From an uncultured Oscillospiraceae bacterium (GTDB lineage Bacteria > Bacillota > Clostridia > Oscillospirales > Ruminococcaceae), in contig CAUDDP010000021.1 in NCBI GenBank assembly GCA_958448395.1, forward strand, positions 1 through 28,996: a stretch of DNA of 28,996 nt. The letters run 5' to 3'. Position 1 is the first letter of the stretch; every line of letters starts with the position of its first letter. The translations under genes were made by a program, and so were the position numbers. The notes beneath the pieces are model-generated. The model was not told the DNA's origin. It was given only the letters and a program-made list of their open reading frames with translations, and ran no database searches. This document shows positions 1 to 8,776 of this stretch, piece after piece.

Positions 1-1
1 G

Positions 2-604
2 TTTAGCTTCAAACATACCGGTCTGTTTCCGGAGCAGGCAGTCAACTGGGACTTTGTTGCTGACTTGATTGCGAATGCTGGCAGACCGATTTCTGTTTTG
101 AATCTGTTTGCCTATACCGGTGGTGCAACCTTAGCTTGTGCTAGAGCGGGAGCAAGCGTCTGCCATGTGGATGCTTCTAAAGGTATGACACAATGGGCGA
201 GAGAAAATGCTGCCTTGTCAGATTTGTCCGACCGACCAATTCGTTGGATTGTGGATGACTGTGAGAAATTTGTTGCTCGTGAAATTCGTCGGAACCGGCG
301 ATATGATGCGATTATTATGGATCCGCCCAGCTACGGCAGGGGGCCGGGCGGCGAAATCTGGAAGTTGGAAGACTGCATTTATGATCTGGTGCAGCTTTGT
401 GCTGGCGTATTGTCGGAACAGCCGCTGTTTTTCCTGATCAACAGCTATACGACAGGGTTATCGCCGTCTGTGATGGGCTATATTTTGGGCAGCGTAGTGC
501 AAAAGAAATTTGGCGGAAGTGTGACATTTGATGAAATTGGGCTGCCAGTTGTGCAGAGTGGGTTCACATTGCCGTGTGGGTCTACTGCTATTTGGCAAGC
601 TTAG
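2..604 (+). CDS. RlmI-like class I SAM-dependent methyltransferase (5' end outside window)
   Basis: The frame is open from the left edge, so this is the C-terminal 200 residues of a longer protein. The first visible residues, HTGLFPEQAVNW, are typical of the COG1092 (RlmI/RlmK-like) rRNA methyltransferases just before the SAM-binding core. The core follows: a glycine-rich motif I (NLFAYTGGATLACARAGA), an acidic residue after the next strand (HVDASKG), and a catalytic-type DPPSYGRG motif. The family usually transfers a methyl group from SAM to a base in 23S rRNA; the exact target cannot be told here. The PUA domain expected at the N terminus would lie outside the window. A 120-base gap separates it from ecfA1, so it is probably a separate transcription unit. 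Confidence 0.85.
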   Translation, partial: FSFKHTGLFPEQAVNWDFVADLIANAGRPISVLNLFAYTGGATLACARAGASVCHVDASKGMTQWARENAALSDLSDRPIRWIVDDCEKFVAREIRRNRRYDAIIMDPPSYGRGPGGEIWKLEDCIYDLVQLCAGVLSEQPLFFLINSYTTGLSPSVMGYILGSVVQKKFGGSVTFDEIGLPVVQSGFTLPCGSTAIWQA

Positions 605-671
605 CGTTGCCGATGACAATTTTTCATCCGTTTGATCTGCCAAATGGAGCATTTTAGAAAAATTAAGACAG

Positions 672-700
672 TTGCTGTTTAAAGTAGATTCAAATAGAAT
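672..700 (+). promoter_or_regulatory. Possible sigma-A promoter for the ecf operon
   Basis: TTGCTG and TAGAAT are separated by 17 bases, 25 bases upstream of the ecfA1 start. The -10 matches five of six consensus bases; the -35 matches only TTG. It is the best candidate in the 120-base gap, but weak. Confidence 0.35.
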
Positions 701-724
701 TGTTCAAAATAGAAAGGAGCGGGA

Positions 725-1603
725 ATGGAAACACAAGCACAAGCGAAACAACTTTGGTTTCACTATACCGACGAGAACGGAGAGCGTACTTCTCCGGATA
801 TTTTAAAGGACATTTCTCTTTCGATTCAAAAAGGTGATTTTGTCGCATTGCTGGGGCACAACGGCTCCGGCAAATCGACATTTGCAAAACATATGAATGC
901 CATCCTGCTGCCGTCAGCAGGTACGATGACCGTAGACGGCATCGATACCAAAGACGAGGAACAGCGGTTCACCTTACGCAGTCATGTGGGCATGGTATTC
1001 CAAAATCCGGATAATCAGATTGTCGCAACCATTGTGGAAGAGGATGTAGCATTTGGACCGGAAAATCTGGGCATTCCGCCGGAGGAAATCCGAAAACGGG
1101 TGGATGATGCACTGAAAGCAGTAGATATGTATGAATATCGACAGCATGCACCCAGCCAGCTCTCTGGTGGACAGAAACAGCGGGTTGCCATTGCTGGCAT
1201 CATCGCCATGCGGCCGGATTGTATTGTATTGGACGAGCCTACTGCTATGCTGGATCCGAGCGGCAGACAGGAGGTCATGAAAACCATTCAGATGCTGAAC
1301 CGAGATTATGGGATTACCATTGTGCTGATTACGCATTACATGGAGGAGGCTGCACAGGCAAACCGTGTGGTGGTCATGGATGATGGAAAAGTGGTGCTGG
1401 ATGATGTGCCAAGTGAAGTTTTTTCTCATGTGGAAGAACTGAAACGACTGGGGTTGGATGTACCACAGGTAACAGAACTGACATATCGACTGAAACAGGC
1501 GGGCTGTCCTGTGGACGAGCATATGATTACAGAATCGGAATGTGTCGCAGCCCTTGCGGAATTATTGCAAGGAAAGGCAGGAGGTGCAGTATGGCAGTCC
1601 TGA
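725..1603 (+). CDS. ecfA1: ECF transporter ATPase EcfA1
   Basis: A 292-residue ABC ATPase of the energy-coupling factor (vitamin/cofactor uptake) type. It has the Walker A motif GHNGSGKST, a Q-loop (VFQNPDNQ), the signature LSGGQKQR, Walker B with CIVLDEPTAMLDP and the H-loop histidine (LITHYMEEA). The FQNPDNQIVATIVEEDVAFG stretch is characteristic of CbiO/EcfA proteins. AGGAG lies seven bases before the ATG. It would pair with EcfA2 to power EcfT and separately encoded substrate-binding S components; no S component lies nearby, as expected for a shared (group II) module. The 3' end overlaps ecfA2 by 13 bases. Confidence 0.95.
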   Translation: METQAQAKQLWFHYTDENGERTSPDILKDISLSIQKGDFVALLGHNGSGKSTFAKHMNAILLPSAGTMTVDGIDTKDEEQRFTLRSHVGMVFQNPDNQIVATIVEEDVAFGPENLGIPPEEIRKRVDDALKAVDMYEYRQHAPSQLSGGQKQRVAIAGIIAMRPDCIVLDEPTAMLDPSGRQEVMKTIQMLNRDYGITIVLITHYMEEAAQANRVVVMDDGKVVLDDVPSEVFSHVEELKRLGLDVPQVTELTYRLKQAGCPVDEHMITESECVAALAELLQGKAGGAVWQS

Positions 1604-2463
1604 AAACAGAAGCACTGACCTATCAGTACAGCATTGGAACACCGTTTGAAAAGACAGCCGTGGATCATGTCAGTCTGGAAATTGAAGAAGGGGCGTTTGT
1701 CGGTATCATTGGACATACCGGTTCGGGAAAATCCACGCTCATTCAGCATTTCAATGGCTTAATTCGCCCCACTTCCGGAAAAATTTATCTGGATGGCAAA
1801 GATATTTGGGCAGATAAAACGAACATCCGGCAGGTACGCTTTCAGGTTGGACTGGTTTTTCAATATCCAGAATATCAAATTTTTGAGGATACTGTTTACA
1901 ATGATATTGCATTCGGGCCGAAAAATATGGGATTATCTGAAGCGGAAGTCAAAGAACGGGTAGAGGAAACGGCTGCTTTGGTGGGATTGACTGCAGAACA
2001 GCTGAAACAGTCCCCCTTTGATCTTTCTGGTGGACAGAAACGGCGGGTTGCCATTGCGGGTGTGATGGCACTGCGTCCAAAGGTGCTGATTCTGGACGAG
2101 CCAACTGCCGGTTTGGATCCAAAAGGACGAGAGGATATTTTACGGGAAATCCGAAGGTATCACAAGGAAACAGGACGAACGGTTCTGTTGGTTTCTCACA
2201 GCATGGAGGATATGGCAAATTGTGCGGAAAAGATCTTGGTGATGAATGCTGGAAAGGTATTTTGTTATGATACCGTAGAAAATGTGTTCCGGCAGGCAAA
2301 GGCATTGCAGGAAATCGGGTTGGCAGTGCCGCAGATTACCCGTGTTTGTATGCAGCTGCGGGAAAAAGGCATTCCGCTGCGGGATGATATTTATACGGTA
2401 GAGGCTGCGTATCAGCAAATTTTACAGCTGTACCAGCACCAGAAGGAGGGGACAGAATGCTGA
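1591..2463 (+). CDS. ecfA2: ECF transporter ATPase EcfA2
   Basis: The second ABC ATPase of the ECF module, 290 residues from the chosen start. Walker A is GHTGSGKST, the signature LSGGQKRR and Walker B VLILDEPTAGLDP; the Q-loop region reads VFQYPEYQIFEDTV, the EcfA2-type variant. The frame is open further upstream, but the ATG at 1591 has a strong GGAGGT site with correct spacing and gives the normal family N terminus. The gene starts inside the end of ecfA1 and its stop overlaps the ecfT start by 7 bases, so all three products are likely made by coupled translation. Confidence 0.95.
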   Translation: MAVLKTEALTYQYSIGTPFEKTAVDHVSLEIEEGAFVGIIGHTGSGKSTLIQHFNGLIRPTSGKIYLDGKDIWADKTNIRQVRFQVGLVFQYPEYQIFEDTVYNDIAFGPKNMGLSEAEVKERVEETAALVGLTAEQLKQSPFDLSGGQKRRVAIAGVMALRPKVLILDEPTAGLDPKGREDILREIRRYHKETGRTVLLVSHSMEDMANCAEKILVMNAGKVFCYDTVENVFRQAKALQEIGLAVPQITRVCMQLREKGIPLRDDIYTVEAAYQQILQLYQHQKEGTEC

Positions 2464-3263
2464 AAGATATTACAATTGGACAGTATTATCCGGGAAACAG
2501 TTTGGTACATCGGTTAGATCCTCGTTTTAAAATTATCATTACCCTGATATACATCACGATGCTGTTCATGGGTGACCATATTTATTCTATGGTATTTGGT
2601 ATTGCTTTTTTCTTTCTCACCTTTTTTTGTTCTGGTATTTCTGCAAAAGTGCTGTTAAAGAGCATGAAACCCATTATACCAATTCTGTTGATTACGGCAA
2701 TATTGGATTTGCTGTTCATTCGGGATGGGGATATTTATTGGGCACTGGGCTTTCTTCAGATTACACAGGAAGGTGTGAAGACAGCAATCCAGATGATTAT
2801 CCGTATCAGCTTTTTGATTGTGGGAACATCCATGCTGACGTATACAACCTCGCCGATTGCCCTGACTGATGCCATTGAACGGTTGCTTTCTCCGCTGAAA
2901 AAGCTGAAATTTCCGGTACATGCCTTTTCCATGATGATGACAATCGCACTGCGGTTTATTCCAACGCTGATTGAAGAAACCGATAAGATTATTTCCGCAC
3001 AAAAGGCGAGAGGGGCAGATTTGGAGAGCGGCAATTTGATGCAGCGGGCAAAGGCATTGATTCCGATTTTAGTGCCATTGTTTGTCTCTGCCTTTCGCCG
3101 TGCAGAAGAGTTGGCAACCGCAATGGAATGTCGTTGTTATCGTGGCGATGTGGGACGCACCAAAATGAAGCAGCTGTATCTTTCCGGAAAGGATTGGGCA
3201 GCTATGAGCATTGCCCTTTGCTTTTTCATTGCTGCGGTTGTGACAAAAATTATTCTCGGATAA
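2457..3263 (+). CDS. ecfT: ECF transporter transmembrane subunit EcfT
   Basis: A 268-residue integral membrane protein with several hydrophobic helices (about residues 25-60, 70-90, 105-125 and 245-265). Between the membrane parts are the two cytoplasmic coupling segments of EcfT: one around QKARGAD (residues 182-188) and one at AMECRCYRG. These contact the two EcfA ATPases. It scaffolds the transporter and engages the S components. Its ATG overlaps the ecfA2 stop, with AAGGAGG about ten bases upstream. YfhO follows after 14 bases. Confidence 0.93.
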   Translation: MLKDITIGQYYPGNSLVHRLDPRFKIIITLIYITMLFMGDHIYSMVFGIAFFFLTFFCSGISAKVLLKSMKPIIPILLITAILDLLFIRDGDIYWALGFLQITQEGVKTAIQMIIRISFLIVGTSMLTYTTSPIALTDAIERLLSPLKKLKFPVHAFSMMMTIALRFIPTLIEETDKIISAQKARGADLESGNLMQRAKALIPILVPLFVSAFRRAEELATAMECRCYRGDVGRTKMKQLYLSGKDWAAMSIALCFFIAAVVTKIILG

Positions 3264-3277
3264 AGGAGTTGCTGCCA

Positions 3278-5908
3278 ATGAAATCCGATGTATTATCATT
3301 GTCCGGCAGAAGCCCAAAACGCTATTTGCTGCTTGCATTTCTGATCCCGTTTATTTTAGTGGGACTGGGATGGATTGCGTTAGAGGTACATCCATTTGGG
3401 ACAAGGCAAATACTGGTTACGGACTTCTGGCATCAGTATTATCCGTTTCTTTGCATTATGCAGGAAAAATTGAAAAATGGAGAATCCTTGCTATATACTT
3501 GGCAGTCTGGTATGGGATCCAATTTCTCTTCCATAATGGCATACTATACAGCAAGCCCATTGAATTTTCTGACACTGCTTGTACCAGCTTCCATGCTGCG
3601 AGATACCGTTACCCTGTTGCTGCTGATTAAAATCGGAGCGGCTGGATTATTTTTTGCCCTGTTCTTGCGGGATACCTATGGCAGAAATGACAGTTCCATT
3701 TGTATATTTTCTACCCTGTATGCCCTCTGTGATTTCATCATGGGATATTACTGGAACATTATCTGGATCGATACAGTTGCGTTGCTGCCGCTTGTGGTAC
3801 TGGGTGTGGTCAAACTGGTACGAACAGGTTCGTACCGGCTGTATGTGTTTGCATTGGCATTGGCAATGCTGTCGAATTTCTATATTGTTTTTTTCGTCTG
3901 TATTTTCACTGCCATTGCATATGTGTGTATCTGTATTTTTACTGGTATGCGATTTGGACGATTTTTGACTCGCTGTGGAAAAATGTTGTTTGCAACTATT
4001 TTAGGACTGGCTATGAGCAGTCTGTTGCTGCTTCCCACGTATTACGCTTTGCAGCAAACCTACAGTGTCAACAACGCTTTCCCACAAACATCGACTTTCT
4101 ATGAAAAACTGCCGGATTTATTGTCGCAACTACTTGGGTATCAGACGCCTACGGTGAAGGAGGGCATGCCGAACCTTTATTGTGGCGTGCTATGCATAGT
4201 GTTGCTGGGGATGTTTCTGCGGGCAACAAAAATTCGTCTGCGGGAGAAAATAGGTGCCGTTCTGGTATTGGGTTTTTTGCTGCTCAGCTGCAATTGGAAT
4301 ATATTGAATTTTATCTGGCACGGATTTCATTTTCCAAATATGTTGCCCTATCGGTTTTCCTTTCTCTTTTCCTTTGTGATGATTACCATGGCGTATCGTG
4401 CTTATTTGCTGATTCTGGAACAAAAGATGAAATGGCTGGACTTGCTGGCAATGACGTTATTGAGCGTGCTGTTTCTGGTGTTGGTTTACCAGACAGAACG
4501 CAAGGAGGCAGTGATTTATACTGCCATCACAATGGCAGCGTATTTGTTGTTATTGCTGCTAAAGCGGTTCAAATTGCTGAACCGGCGTGTTTTTGCCAGT
4601 GGTATGATGTTGGTCATGCTGGTGGAAATGGGATGTCATGTGCGAACCAGTACAGAGGCGGTCTCTACTTCGGATTATGTTTCCTATCCGGAAAAATATG
4701 AGGAAACAGAAGCGCTTTTGCAACAGATTGCAAAGGAGGACGATACCTTTTATCGAACAGAAATGACCAGTTGGTATACACTGAATGATCCGGCATTGTA
4801 TCGTTATCATGGTGTTTCGCAGTTTTCCTCTATGGCCAACTGCCATGTAACCACATTTCTGAAAAAAATGGGACTCCCAGCTTCCGAGGCAGGGAATCGT
4901 TATTACTATGCACATAGTACGCCTTATCTGGATATGCTGCTTGGGATTCGTTATGTAATTCAGAAAAATGGCACCATGCCGGAGACAGAGACTGTGGAAC
5001 AGATTGCTACTAGTAACGGTGTCACCAGTTATCGTAATCGCTATGCTTTGCCGGTTGGATTTCTGGTATCCGAACAGACAGCAGATTTTACAGTGGATAC
5101 CAATGAAAACCCATTTGAAGTGCAGAACGATTTGTTTGCCAAAATGACTGGTATCACAGAACCATTGTATACAGCAGTGGATGTGACAGATGTAGGGCAT
5201 ACCGGTTTGGAGGTCAGTCGGAATGGATATGGATATTACACTTATTTTACACGGAATGATGCAGCAGAAACGTATTTGAAATATAATTTTGTACCAGAGC
5301 AAGATACAATTTTATACGGATATCTTTCTTTAGATGGTGCAGAAAATGTGGAGATTTATCAGAATGAGCGGTATGCTTTCTCACAGAAGCTTGCCAAGCA
5401 GCCCTATATTTTCTCTATGGGAAGTTATCAGGCAGGTGAACGTGCAACATTGAAGTGTAATGTAAGCCGAAAAAATATACAGAGCAATGTGGTAACAGTT
5501 TATGTATACGCACTGAACCGGCAGGTGCTGGAGCAGGGATATGAAAAGTTATCTGCCGGCGGTTTGCAGATAACAGACTGGAGTGATACCAGTTTAACAG
5601 GAACATTGGAGGCATTTCAGGATGGCATTTGCTATCTCTCTGTTCCCATGGATGATGGCTGGCAGATTACCGTGGATGGTGTGAAAACAGAACCGGTTGT
5701 CATTGGGGATGCCATGATTGGCGTTCCTGTTTCCAGCGGTTCTCATGTCATTTCCATGCGGTATTGTCCAAAGGGCTTTCTAGCTGGAACAATTCTGTGT
5801 GGCAGTGCGGTGTTGTGGATTACATTCTGTTATGTCATGGAACAAAAGCAAAAACGTGCCTGTGTTCGAAGGCGAGCAGGCAGAAGGAGACGGAAATGCG
5901 AACCTTAA
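3278..5908 (+). CDS. YfhO-family multi-spanning membrane protein (GT-C-like glycosyltransferase)
   Basis: An 876-residue membrane protein with roughly a dozen hydrophobic segments through about residue 460, an extracytoplasmic soluble region (about 460-840) and a last membrane helix near residue 845. An acidic motif in the first outer loop (LVTDFWHQYYPF), N-terminal helix pattern and C-terminal beta-rich domain (PMDDGWQITVDG, a phrase common in the family) match YfhO. Known family members add sugars to lipoteichoic or wall teichoic acid using lipid-linked donors; the substrate here is unknown. The frame opens at 3128, but 3278 is chosen because AAAGGAG precedes it. The basic C-terminal tail (RRRAGRRRRK) is encoded by the bases that hold the truA ribosome site, and the genes overlap by 13 bases. 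Confidence 0.85.
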   Translation: MKSDVLSLSGRSPKRYLLLAFLIPFILVGLGWIALEVHPFGTRQILVTDFWHQYYPFLCIMQEKLKNGESLLYTWQSGMGSNFSSIMAYYTASPLNFLTLLVPASMLRDTVTLLLLIKIGAAGLFFALFLRDTYGRNDSSICIFSTLYALCDFIMGYYWNIIWIDTVALLPLVVLGVVKLVRTGSYRLYVFALALAMLSNFYIVFFVCIFTAIAYVCICIFTGMRFGRFLTRCGKMLFATILGLAMSSLLLLPTYYALQQTYSVNNAFPQTSTFYEKLPDLLSQLLGYQTPTVKEGMPNLYCGVLCIVLLGMFLRATKIRLREKIGAVLVLGFLLLSCNWNILNFIWHGFHFPNMLPYRFSFLFSFVMITMAYRAYLLILEQKMKWLDLLAMTLLSVLFLVLVYQTERKEAVIYTAITMAAYLLLLLLKRFKLLNRRVFASGMMLVMLVEMGCHVRTSTEAVSTSDYVSYPEKYEETEALLQQIAKEDDTFYRTEMTSWYTLNDPALYRYHGVSQFSSMANCHVTTFLKKMGLPASEAGNRYYYAHSTPYLDMLLGIRYVIQKNGTMPETETVEQIATSNGVTSYRNRYALPVGFLVSEQTADFTVDTNENPFEVQNDLFAKMTGITEPLYTAVDVTDVGHTGLEVSRNGYGYYTYFTRNDAAETYLKYNFVPEQDTILYGYLSLDGAENVEIYQNERYAFSQKLAKQPYIFSMGSYQAGERATLKCNVSRKNIQSNVVTVYVYALNRQVLEQGYEKLSAGGLQITDWSDTSLTGTLEAFQDGICYLSVPMDDGWQITVDGVKTEPVVIGDAMIGVPVSSGSHVISMRYCPKGFLAGTILCGSAVLWITFCYVMEQKQKRACVRRRAGRRRRKCEP

Positions 5909-6708
5909 AAGTAATGATGGCGTTTTGTGGTACACATTATCATGGTTACCAGCGGCAAAACAATGCCAATACCATACAGGCAGTGGTCGAAGCGGCGGTT
6001 TCCCGTCTGTTGAACACGCCGACAGTCATTTATGGATGTTCTCGTACAGATGCCGGTGTCCATGCAGAACAGTTTTGTTTTTCCCTGACCACAGAAAATC
6101 TGCTGCCCTGTCGGAATTTTGTACGAGGTTTAAACGGCTATCTGCCAGAGGATATTTCTATATTATCCTGTGAAGAGGTGGCAGATACGTTTCATGCTCG
6201 CTACAGTTGTCAGGCAAAGGAATATTATTATCGGATTCATAATAGTGAATCCAAAAATCCGTTTGCCACAGACCGTGCTCTGCATTATCGGCGTGCTTTG
6301 CAGATTGACAAGATGCAGGCAGCGGCAGACCTGCTGAAGGGAACACATGACTTTTCCAGTTTTTGTTCAGGATGCACAGAAAACAAGGATACATTTCGAA
6401 CAATTTATCAATTTGACATAAAAATGCAGGGAACAGACTGTTTCATCCTTGTAAAAGGCAATGGATTTTTGTATAATATGATTAGGATTCTGGTTGGTAC
6501 ACTTTTGAGCGTCAGCGAGGGGGAAATTGCCGTATCAGAAATTCCGGAGATTTTAGCGGCACGAAAACGATTGTACGCTGGCAGAACGGTACAGCCTTAT
6601 GGGCTGTATTTGCACCGTGTCTTTTATGACATGGCACCGTTTGCTTTGCCGGGTGCAGATGCCTTTTTTGGCAGTGCCGTCAGCGGAGGTGAACAAAATG
6701 GGAAATGA
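5896..6708 (+). CDS. truA: tRNA pseudouridine synthase A (TruA)
   Basis: A 270-residue TruA, which makes pseudouridine at positions 38-40 of tRNA anticodon arms. The catalytic aspartate lies in GCSRTDAGVHAEQFCF. Other family signatures are GTHYHGYQRQ near the N terminus, NSESKNPF, HDFSSFCS and the NGFLYNMIRILVGTLL segment near the C terminus. Length is normal. AAGGAG lies six bases before the ATG, inside the end of yfhO. In many Firmicutes truA directly follows ecfT; here yfhO sits between them. Confidence 0.95.
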   Translation: MRTLKVMMAFCGTHYHGYQRQNNANTIQAVVEAAVSRLLNTPTVIYGCSRTDAGVHAEQFCFSLTTENLLPCRNFVRGLNGYLPEDISILSCEEVADTFHARYSCQAKEYYYRIHNSESKNPFATDRALHYRRALQIDKMQAAADLLKGTHDFSSFCSGCTENKDTFRTIYQFDIKMQGTDCFILVKGNGFLYNMIRILVGTLLSVSEGEIAVSEIPEILAARKRLYAGRTVQPYGLYLHRVFYDMAPFALPGADAFFGSAVSGGEQNGK

Positions 6709-7870
6709 CACAAGTTTTGATGCTGTAAAGCACCGAAAGAAGCAGCGAACCAAAAATAACTTGAAAAAATTGTTGCTGTTTCTGTTGATCGCTGCATTTT
6801 GTGGGTATTTATACTTAGAACGAGATGCATGGATTCCAAAGCTGGAGGGAATCGGCAGCCGATATGAGGCGATTACACAAAATGATGGTACACTGGCAGA
6901 GGGGAACTTTCCTTTGTCCATTACCCGAAATGCAGAGTATCAGGCAGCTGTTGTGGAAGATAATTTGTTTATTTTGAATGCTTCTTATTTGTATCTTTAT
7001 TCGCTGCATGGTGATTTAAAAGATACCCGTCAGCTCGCATACAGCAAGCCGATTATGAAAAGTAATGAAAATTTTGCGTTGTTATATGAGAATGGTGGTA
7101 CTCGTTTTCGAGTGGATCGACAAAGTCAAAATCTTTATACGAAGAATGTGGATAATCCAATTATCACGGGAACAGTGAGTGCAAACGGTGTGGTGGCACT
7201 GGTAACAGAATCGGATTTGTATAGCTGTGTTCTTCAGATATTTGACAAAAACGGAAAAAAGCTGTATACTCGTAATTGTATCGAACGGCTGAGCGATATT
7301 GCTTTTACTGCTGATAGTACAGGCTGTGTCTTTACAGAATTGAGTGCAGAAGATGGTGAGGTGATCACTACAATAAAACGAATTCAGTTTGATGAAACGG
7401 ACTTTGTATGGGAATCTGAATCGCTGACTACATTAAGTCTTGCCGTTTCATTGACAGAAAGTGATCACACCTGCGTCATTGGAGATACCGCCTGTGCATA
7501 TTATAATGGGAAAGGACAGCTGGATTCTATGTATCCTTATGCTGGCTCATTGAAAAGCTATGCGATGGAGGCCGGTAATGCAGCAATTCTTGTTCGGGAT
7601 GAAGAAAAGCGGGAAACAAAGCTGGTACTTTTCCAAGGTTCTGCAACAGAACCGGTGGAAATTACTGTTAACGGAGACGCAAAAGCAGTACAAGTATATG
7701 GAGATCGTGTGTACATGATGAATGCAGAAACTGTTATCGCATATAACTTTTCTGGAAAGGCTGTTGCGACAGTCGATTTAGATAGTTCTTATGATTCATT
7801 CTTGAAAAAGAATAATTATCTGTTTTTGCTTCGATACGATAAAATTGATCGAGTAGACTTTAAAGAGTAG
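6698..7870 (+). CDS. DUF5711-type membrane-anchored protein of unknown function
   Basis: A 390-residue protein with a basic N terminus (KHRKKQRTKNNLKK), one membrane segment at about residues 25-42 and a long outer region rich in short beta strands. Repeating blocks such as LFILNASYLYLYS, GVVALVTESD and YMMNAETVIAYN resemble blades of a beta-propeller. This matches DUF5711 proteins of Clostridia, which have no established function. GGAGGTG seven bases before the ATG decides the start, within truA (11-base overlap). The cvpA-like gene follows after 9 bases. A surface sensor or envelope scaffold is conceivable, but that is inference. Confidence 0.7.
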   Translation: MGNDTSFDAVKHRKKQRTKNNLKKLLLFLLIAAFCGYLYLERDAWIPKLEGIGSRYEAITQNDGTLAEGNFPLSITRNAEYQAAVVEDNLFILNASYLYLYSLHGDLKDTRQLAYSKPIMKSNENFALLYENGGTRFRVDRQSQNLYTKNVDNPIITGTVSANGVVALVTESDLYSCVLQIFDKNGKKLYTRNCIERLSDIAFTADSTGCVFTELSAEDGEVITTIKRIQFDETDFVWESESLTTLSLAVSLTESDHTCVIGDTACAYYNGKGQLDSMYPYAGSLKSYAMEAGNAAILVRDEEKRETKLVLFQGSATEPVEITVNGDAKAVQVYGDRVYMMNAETVIAYNFSGKAVATVDLDSSYDSFLKKNNYLFLLRYDKIDRVDFKE

Positions 7871-7879
7871 GGAAGTATA

Positions 7880-8683
7880 ATGTGGTGGTACTATGATCTG
7901 GTTGTCATAGCGGTGCTGGTACTTTGCGTTTGGAATGGCATGCGAAAAGGTATAAGCCGTTCACTGATGCAGTTGGCTGCGGCGATTCTCAGTGCAGTGA
8001 TTGCTTTTGCAGTCAGTCAGCCGTTGGCAGAATTTTGTTATACTGAATTTTTGGAGGAACCAGTGGTTTCTGCATTGGAGCAAGAGTTGCATACAGTCGA
8101 TGTTGCTGGTTTGGTGCAGGAAAAGCTGACGGAAAATGGGATTCCCGTTTCAGAAGAACAAGTACAAGCGGTACTTGCAAATCCAGAAGGCGTTGCTGCA
8201 CAGTATGGCATAGATGCTGCGTGGCTGAATGAGCAGATGCAAGCGGCTACGGTTTATGCAGAAGAGATGACAGACGGTGTATTGCCAGCATGGCTGGTGA
8301 AAGCGGCAGCATCAGATGGAGATTTACAGTTAGATACTGCAAAAGCTGTTCTGTCTGGTAATACCAGACAGGCAGCGGAAACGCTGGTATCACAATACGG
8401 AAAACCATTATTCTGTATGATTTTGCGGATTATTTTATTTGCACTCTGCTTTTTTCCCCTTCTGCTGCTGTTGCAGGCAATCATTGTCTGCCTTCCGATG
8501 CGGCAGATGGGATTGTCCGCAGATATGGCACTTGGGGCAGTGGCTGGCATGTTAAAGGCTTGTCTGTTGCTTTGGTTGATGGTGCTTTTAACACGGGCAG
8601 TGGTTTCGGCAACACAGGGAACAGATGCATTTTTCACGGAGGACTTGATTCAAAAGACATACCTGTTTCGGTTGCTTTATTAA
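7880..8683 (+). CDS. CvpA-family membrane protein
   Basis: A 267-residue protein starting MWWYYDLVVIAVLVLCVWNGMRKG, the typical CvpA start: a first helix, then GxxRG before a second helix (about residues 28-48). A soluble loop of about 120 residues follows, then two or three helices in the last 90 residues. CvpA proteins are linked to colicin V production in E. coli and to envelope stress, but their biochemical role is not settled. It is longer than the classic protein of about 160 residues, mostly in the loop, a form common in Clostridia. AGGGAAG precedes the ATG. The gene appears to share a transcript with the DUF5711 gene. Confidence 0.7.
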   Translation: MWWYYDLVVIAVLVLCVWNGMRKGISRSLMQLAAAILSAVIAFAVSQPLAEFCYTEFLEEPVVSALEQELHTVDVAGLVQEKLTENGIPVSEEQVQAVLANPEGVAAQYGIDAAWLNEQMQAATVYAEEMTDGVLPAWLVKAAASDGDLQLDTAKAVLSGNTRQAAETLVSQYGKPLFCMILRIILFALCFFPLLLLLQAIIVCLPMRQMGLSADMALGAVAGMLKACLLLWLMVLLTRAVVSATQGTDAFFTEDLIQKTYLFRLLY

Positions 8684-8688
8684 ATGGC

Positions 8689-8751
8689 GTATGCTGCTGC
8701 ATACAATAATGAAAAAAGAACTGCGGTTTGTCATTCTACTACAAACCACAG
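8689..8751 (+). promoter_or_regulatory. Two hairpins in the cvpA-clp gap
   Basis: The 93 bases between the genes hold two predicted RNA hairpins. One is GTATGC / TGCT loop / GCATAC (8689-8704). The other is CTGCGGTTTGT / nine-base loop / ACAAACCACAG (8721-8751), ten pairs with one mismatch. Neither is followed by a U tract, so they are not ordinary terminators; mRNA processing or stability, or translation control of clp, are possible. No CtsR or CIRCE operator was seen. Confidence 0.4.
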
Positions 8752-8776
8752 CATGATAGAGAAAGGTGATGGAAGA

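Noticed and set aside
4559..5302. Minus-strand open frame of 247 codons within yfhO
   Set aside because: It lacks a ribosome site, has a Cys/Ile/His-rich composition typical of antisense frames, and overlaps a well-supported membrane protein.
8684..8776. Clp protein starting at 8684 with a 31-residue extension
   Set aside because: There is no ribosome site before 8684, the region holds hairpins, and the zinc finger begins right after the well-placed ATG at 8777.
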